Shown: piece after piece, positions 60,105 through 64,000 of the stretch | Layout: the number at the start of each line of letters is the position of its first letter | Numbering within the stretch: the first letter of the stretch is position 1 | Assembly: GCF_004335085.1 (NCBI RefSeq) | Contig: NZ_RQRS01000026.1 | Location: forward strand, 26,449-90,448 | Direction of reading: 5' to 3' | Length of the DNA stretch: 64,000 nt | From: Pedobacter nototheniae | GTDB taxonomy: Bacteria > Bacteroidota > Bacteroidia > Sphingobacteriales > Sphingobacteriaceae | Notes under the pieces: model-generated | Databases searched by the model: none | What the model saw: only the letters and a program-made list of their open reading frames with translations | Told to the model about the DNA's origin: nothing | Translations under genes and position numbers: made by a program

Positions 60105-61070
60105 TTAAAACACCCTTGGGGTGGCCATTCTGAAATTTTGTTTGGTAAACAGGAAACCCACTGAGATTTCATGTGTGCTACCCGCATACCCTTGTAAAGG
60201 ACCTACAGGAAAATCATAAGCATAACCAATGCGTAAGTTATCGTTCACAAAAAACTGTACGGCACCTACAGCGGCATTCAGACTGCTTAAATCTTTTTGC
60301 AAATGGTTTTTGCTATATAATTTTACCCCGGTACGGTAAGAACCTCCAACCCATAGCTTTTCACCTAAAATCAAAAAAGCATTAACATCCAAACTCGTTG
60401 GGCCACCTCGGTCATCCTTTAACAGAAACGAAGGTTTTATCTGTACATCTTCATTAATAGGCAACAGCATTCCTGCTGTAAGGTAATAATGCGGCTTTGG
60501 TTGCGCAATAAAGGCATAACGGTCAATATTGATATATTGAGCAACTAGATTATCGGCAGAAAACCCTGCATAAAAACGGTCGTTGGCAAAGTAAACCCCT
60601 GCCCTTGCATCAGGTACAATTGCACTTTGAATACCCGAAGGCTGCTGACCTTCAAAATCGTTCGGGTTAAGCATGGAGCCATCAATACCTAATTGTACAG
60701 CTCCTATGCCTACTCCGAAAGCCAGCCTTGAAGAGCCGTCCTGGTTCATCGGGATGCGATAAGCGTAATTGGCATATGCAGCCAGATTCCGTTGAGCGCC
60801 AATTTTATCACTTGAAATTTGTAAGGCTAAACCAACATTCCCTCCATTTGCAATCGCATCTACTGCGATAGACATCGTTTTGGGTGCCCCAGGAATTCCT
60901 GTCCACTGATTGCGGTAAAAGGCATGTACATTCAGCTGTTCTTTATAACCCGCATAACCTGGGTTTATGTAAATCCCGTTAAACATATACTGACTAAACT
61001 GGGCATCTTGCTGACCTTGTGCCAGCAACCCACTTAAGATGAGTATTGTTATTATTAATGTTTTTTTCAT
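60105..61070 (-). CDS. Type IX secretion PorP/SprF family membrane protein, second copy
   Basis: A 321-residue outer-membrane barrel of the PorP/SprF family with a signal peptide (KTLIITILILSGLLAQG). The family opening QQDAQFSQYMFNGIYINPGY and YRNQWTGIPGAPKTMSIAVD are clear. It is close in sequence to the copy at 29427-30398 all along, including the shared PDARAGVYFxNDRFYAGFS and HEISV...RMATPRVF ends. It lies between a type B CTD protein upstream and the PorE-like gene downstream. Probably the dedicated partner of that CTD protein for export or surface retention. Confidence 0.95.
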   Translation of the reverse strand: MKKTLIITILILSGLLAQGQQDAQFSQYMFNGIYINPGYAGYKEQLNVHAFYRNQWTGIPGAPKTMSIAVDAIANGGNVGLALQISSDKIGAQRNLAAYANYAYRIPMNQDGSSRLAFGVGIGAVQLGIDGSMLNPNDFEGQQPSGIQSAIVPDARAGVYFANDRFYAGFSADNLVAQYINIDRYAFIAQPKPHYYLTAGMLLPINEDVQIKPSFLLKDDRGGPTSLDVNAFLILGEKLWVGGSYRTGVKLYSKNHLQKDLSSLNAAVGAVQFFVNDNLRIGYAYDFPVGPLQGYAGSTHEISVGFLFTKQNFRMATPRVF

Positions 61071-61192
61071 TTCTTTTAATTTTGAATGAGTGTGGCTTTA
61101 ATGCTTGAATGATCCAAAATCTGCCCATCCATTCATCTCAATTCCTCTCCAACTTCATTATTTGTTTCTTCAGGCATTATCCAATTCAATTC

Positions 61193-62485
61193 TTATTTCT
61201 TAAAGGCACGGATTAAAGTGATGAAACCCTTAAATACCTCCCAATCCGAACTGGCACTTTCTTTTACCCGTAATACATAAAAATAGGTACCCTCATTCAG
61301 CCCTTCGCCCGTCCAGTTGTTCTGGTAGTCTTTTGTTCTGAATACCTCATTACCGTTCCTGTTTACAATCACCAACTCGTTTTCTGCAAATAGTTCTACC
61401 CCCCTGATTTCGAAAGCATCATTTGTACCATCACCATTCGGGGTAAACAAATTCGGAACAACAAGTAAGGAACCTGTAGTGGCTAGCTTGGTGAAATAAC
61501 CGCCATTAGCAGTCATATCTGCTATAATAGCCACATCATTCCGCGTATGAACACCAGCAGATGGATTCGTACCTTTCAATATTGCCCACTTATCTGTATT
61601 CACATACCTGGCTATGGCTGCATTTGCATCTTTAAACAAACTCCCGTTGCTACTGTTATTGTGCTGCAAAATCATGTTCACCTTTATACTTGGAGTTCCG
61701 TAAATATGCCACACTCTGTTCATCCCCAAAACCGGGTTTTTGATCGCTTTGTCTGCACCAACGAAATCCTGTACGCTTACAAATAATTTACCTGCCGATG
61801 ATGGCGTTAGGGTTGCGGGTGTATAGTCATCTTCAGCTATCCCTACTGGGAACACAAAACCATCGCTGCCTGCATAATCCTTAATTACATGCCCAAGAAT
61901 ACTATTGCCTGTAACCACCATTCTGTTCCGGTTATAGTTGGTAATTTTACCTGCACTATTAAACGCGAGGTTTTGGCTGTTTAAAATAATATTGGCATGA
62001 TCGACAGCCAAATTTAAAGTACCTCCTATATTCAGCTGCGCTGCTGCTGCACCAGAAGGATTTGCCGTAGCATATCCAGGGTCGGTTACATCGGCAAGCA
62101 TAATATTATTTGAATTTTGATGCTCGACCAGAAGGTTGATGAAATTACCGTTGTTGCCATCTATAACTGTTGCCCCAGAACCCATTTCTGGATAATAGGG
62201 ATTTTTGCCCGGGTTATAAATCACTATTTTACCTGTACCACTGAAAGTAGCACCCGGCGCAATCCATACATTTTTACTGTAAATCTCCAGAGTTCCATTA
62301 ATCTCCCAATTTGCTTGTGGGCCAAAATAACTTCCCTCAGAAAACCGACTCTCCGTTGAACCACTCGCAACTAACACGGCACTGTTATCAACCGTCATAC
62401 TTCCCTTACCACTCTGGGCATTTGCTGTAATAGTGAACAGCATTAATGGAAGTAATATTCTATATATATATGTGTTCATTCTCAT
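61193..62485 (-). CDS. T9SS cargo with gliding-motility type B C-terminal domain
   Basis: A protein of about 430 residues. A signal peptide (IYRILLPLMLFTITANAQ) leads into a beta-rich body of unknown family (GKGSMTVDNSAVLVASGST; NLLVEHQNSNNIMLADVTD; a parallel-beta look). The type B C-terminal domain fills the last 90 residues (LFTPNGDGTNDAFEIRG, NRNGNEVFRTKDYQNNWTGE, GTYFYVLRVKE, FITLIRAFKK), closely like that of the giant adhesin. Start codon candidates are 62515, 62485 and 62479; I use 62485. It sits between the repeat-rich protein and PorP/SprF. The body may bind or scaffold the upstream repeat protein, which appears to lack a CTD; this is an inference. Confidence 0.88.
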   Translation of the reverse strand: MRMNTYIYRILLPLMLFTITANAQSGKGSMTVDNSAVLVASGSTESRFSEGSYFGPQANWEINGTLEIYSKNVWIAPGATFSGTGKIVIYNPGKNPYYPEMGSGATVIDGNNGNFINLLVEHQNSNNIMLADVTDPGYATANPSGAAAAQLNIGGTLNLAVDHANIILNSQNLAFNSAGKITNYNRNRMVVTGNSILGHVIKDYAGSDGFVFPVGIAEDDYTPATLTPSSAGKLFVSVQDFVGADKAIKNPVLGMNRVWHIYGTPSIKVNMILQHNNSSNGSLFKDANAAIARYVNTDKWAILKGTNPSAGVHTRNDVAIIADMTANGGYFTKLATTGSLLVVPNLFTPNGDGTNDAFEIRGVELFAENELVIVNRNGNEVFRTKDYQNNWTGEGLNEGTYFYVLRVKESASSDWEVFKGFITLIRAFKK

Positions 62486-62530
62486 TCTTTTAAAGTCATT
62501 AAAAAATAGCTTCATTAATCTTTTTAATTT

Positions 62531-62548
62531 AGCCTTAATGTTAAGGCT
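62531..62548. repeat. Short perfect inverted repeat upstream of CTD protein gene
   Basis: AGCCTTAA and TTAAGGCT pair perfectly around 2 bases, about 45-60 bases upstream of the chosen start. No T-run follows on the minus strand, so an operator or RNA structure is possible, with no further support. Confidence 0.35.
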
Positions 62549-62691
62549 ATCATCATATGATCTCTAGATTGTTCTATAATCTTTCTTAATAATAAATTCA
62601 GAATACATGATTATAAATTATTTAGAGTTAACCGATTTCTTTTTCAATTATTAATTAATGCCTTATTAATCAAGATTATTTTTGGAGAAAT

Positions 62692-62745
62692 AGCTATCAT
62701 AACTAGATATATTTCGACTTTTTGAAATTTACAGTTATGATAGCT
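62692..62745 (-). terminator. Inverted repeat after the repeat-rich surface gene
   Basis: AGCTATCATAACT and AGTTATGATAGCT are perfect complements (13 bp) around 28 bases, in which ATTTC/GAAAT can make a small inner stem. It starts 8 bases past the stop at 62754 on the minus strand, followed by ATTTCTCCAAAAATAA. A terminator without a good T-run, or an RNA end structure. Confidence 0.5.
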
Positions 62746-62753
62746 TTAAGGTA

Positions 62754-64000
62754 TTATTTAACAACAAATACAATATTGACAAATGAAGTGGCTGTTGCAG
62801 CTTTTTTAACGGTATAATTCAGTTTTCCGTCAGCTGTAACCGAAGTCACCGTAATTACCTCACTATCAAAATAGGTTATAAAATAATCCAAATCTCTTAC
62901 GTTTGGTATATTTGGTATACTAGCTACGTTACCAGTGCTGTTTTGAACACCTGGAATGTTAGTAAATTGTTTTATATATTCAGCATATAAATCTACAGCC
63001 TTAGTTGCTCCGCCAGATACATCTGTACTTAATAACATAGATGGCATATAAAAGAATTTTGGCATTGCTGCTTTGGCAAAAGCAATACTACCACTTGCAC
63101 CAACCACAGGAACCATTCCTGCATTACTCGCATCGGCCTTCAGTTTATCCAAGGTAATCGTATTATCTGCAATCTGATTCGCAGTAATCGATTTCGGTGC
63201 AATGCTTAATTTTGCTGCGGCAAGTACTGAACTGCTTAATCCTGTTTTATCATTTACCAAAATGATACCGTCAGTGTTAATATCACCCTTATCTATTAGT
63301 GTGCCTGATGCTTTAGGATCTACATAAGTAATCGTTCTGCTTGCACCAACCATAGGAATCATGCCTGCGGCGGCTCCAGCATCAACCTTGATCTTATCTG
63401 AGGTAATTGTGTTATCTGCAATCTGATTCGCAGTAATCGATTTCGGTGCAATGCTTAAACTTGCTGCGGCAAGTACTGAACTACTTAAACCATTTACGCC
63501 ATTTACTAAAATGATACCGTCAGTGTTAATATCGCTCTTATTTATTAGTGTGCCTGATGCTTTGGGATCTACATAAGTAATCGTTCTGCTTGCACCAACG
63601 ATTGGAATCATGCCTATAGCTGCATCAGCATCAACTTTGATCTTATCTGAAGTAATCGAGTTTTTAGCAATGGTTAAAGTTGTCGTTTCCAATACTGGAT
63701 TTCCAGGCATTCCAAAGTTTACCACGATAATACCATCGGTAACAATTGATTTCCCAGCGATCTTATCTGAGGTAATCGTATTATCTGCAATCTGATTTGC
63801 AGTGATTGATTTCGGTGCAATGCTTAATTTCGCATTAACTAAAACTGAACTGCTTAGTCCACTTAATCCATTCACCAATACTATACCATCGGTACTAATG
63901 TCTTTCTTATCTATTAATGTGTTTGATGTTGTTTTAGGATCTACATAAGTAATCGTGCCACTTGCGCCAACGATTGGAATCATGCCTGTGACTGCTCCTG
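62754..64000 (-). CDS. Repeat-rich surface protein, N-terminus cut by window edge
   Basis: The frame is open to base 64000 and the start lies beyond, so only the last 415 or so residues are visible. Most of that is repeats of 83 residues (for example GMIPMVGASRTITYVDPKAS, TDGIILVN, LSIAPKSITANQIADNTITS), with one unit of 123 residues that has an extra 40-residue segment (TDGIIVVNFGMPGNPVLETT). A non-repetitive C-terminal domain of about 105 residues follows (FFYMPSMLLSTDVSG, AVDLYAEYIKQF, DLDYFITYFDSEV). It has no type B CTD of its own. The next gene downstream has one. A Met in frame at 63983 should not be taken as the start. Function: probable surface filament. Confidence 0.85.
   Translation of the reverse strand, partial: GAVTGMIPIVGASGTITYVDPKTTSNTLIDKKDISTDGIVLVNGLSGLSSSVLVNAKLSIAPKSITANQIADNTITSDKIAGKSIVTDGIIVVNFGMPGNPVLETTTLTIAKNSITSDKIKVDADAAIGMIPIVGASRTITYVDPKASGTLINKSDINTDGIILVNGVNGLSSSVLAAASLSIAPKSITANQIADNTITSDKIKVDAGAAAGMIPMVGASRTITYVDPKASGTLIDKGDINTDGIILVNDKTGLSSSVLAAAKLSIAPKSITANQIADNTITLDKLKADASNAGMVPVVGASGSIAFAKAAMPKFFYMPSMLLSTDVSGGATKAVDLYAEYIKQFTNIPGVQNSTGNVASIPNIPNVRDLDYFITYFDSEVITVTSVTADGKLNYTVKKAATATSFVNIVFVVK
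63081..64000 (-). repeat. Tandem 249-bp repeats in the edge gene
   Basis: AATCTGATT recurs at 63171, 63420 and 63789, and GTGCCTGATG (with a variant) at 63301, 63550 and 63919, so the period is 249 bases (83 codons) with one 369-base unit. The copies are near-identical over long runs and continue past the window edge. Confidence 0.85.

Noticed and set aside
63983..63985. ATG at the right edge as start of the repeat protein
   Set aside because: It is inside a repeat unit (GMIPIVGAS) and the frame continues to the edge.

Overview
The window looks like chromosome from a Bacteroidetes species, most likely Sphingobacteriaceae and Pedobacter-like. Supporting signs are low GC, TonB-dependent receptors with STN and carboxypeptidase-regulatory domains, FecI/FecR regulation, type IX secretion (T9SS) type B C-terminal domains next to PorP/SprF proteins, a CusA-TolC fusion, starts without Shine-Dalgarno sites, and promoter boxes of the TAnnTTTG type. 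I see no tRNA, rRNA, CRISPR array, complete insertion sequence or prophage. No gene-free stretch exceeds about 280 bases. The genus is an inference.

Region 1 (1-18342, all minus strand): a cut superoxide dismutase with a Tat-like signal, then a long operon read right to left. It runs ECF sigma factor, FecR anti-sigma, STN-type TonB receptor, two DUF4397-type lipoproteins, three fasciclin (FAS1) lipoproteins, an Oar-like TonB receptor, and an IPT/TIG plus NHL lipoprotein, closed by a hairpin-T terminator at 729-762. There is no SusD-type partner. The likely logic is that a ligand at the STN receptor signals through FecR to the sigma factor, which drives a surface uptake or adhesion apparatus.

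Region 2 (18438-26555): a META-domain lipoprotein, a DUF1349 secreted protein with a consensus Bacteroidetes promoter, a PAS-LuxR regulator, and a heavy-metal efflux locus. The efflux locus has a small acidic exported protein, a CusA pump fused to its own TolC-type channel, and a CusB adaptor.

Region 3 (26754-46573): a T9SS cell-surface module. It contains a 4.9-thousand-residue adhesin with a lectin-like N-terminus and about 30 DUF11/DUF7507-type repeats (five of them tandem 363-bp copies), PorP/SprF, a NarL-type regulator with a degenerate receiver, and a PorE-like OmpA lipoprotein-type anchor. An AraC-type membrane regulator lies upstream.

Region 4 (46850-57630): housekeeping and single genes. 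These are a membrane protein, DUF2252, DUF72, a DUF2383 four-helix protein, pta-ackA, a bestrophin-like channel, a small hypothetical, an M61 peptidase and a lipoprotein.

Region 5 (57767-64000): a second T9SS module with the same order. It has a repeat-rich surface protein cut by the right edge, a 440-residue protein with a type B C-terminal domain, PorP/SprF, the PorE-like protein, and an orphan IS3 OrfA-like HTH protein.
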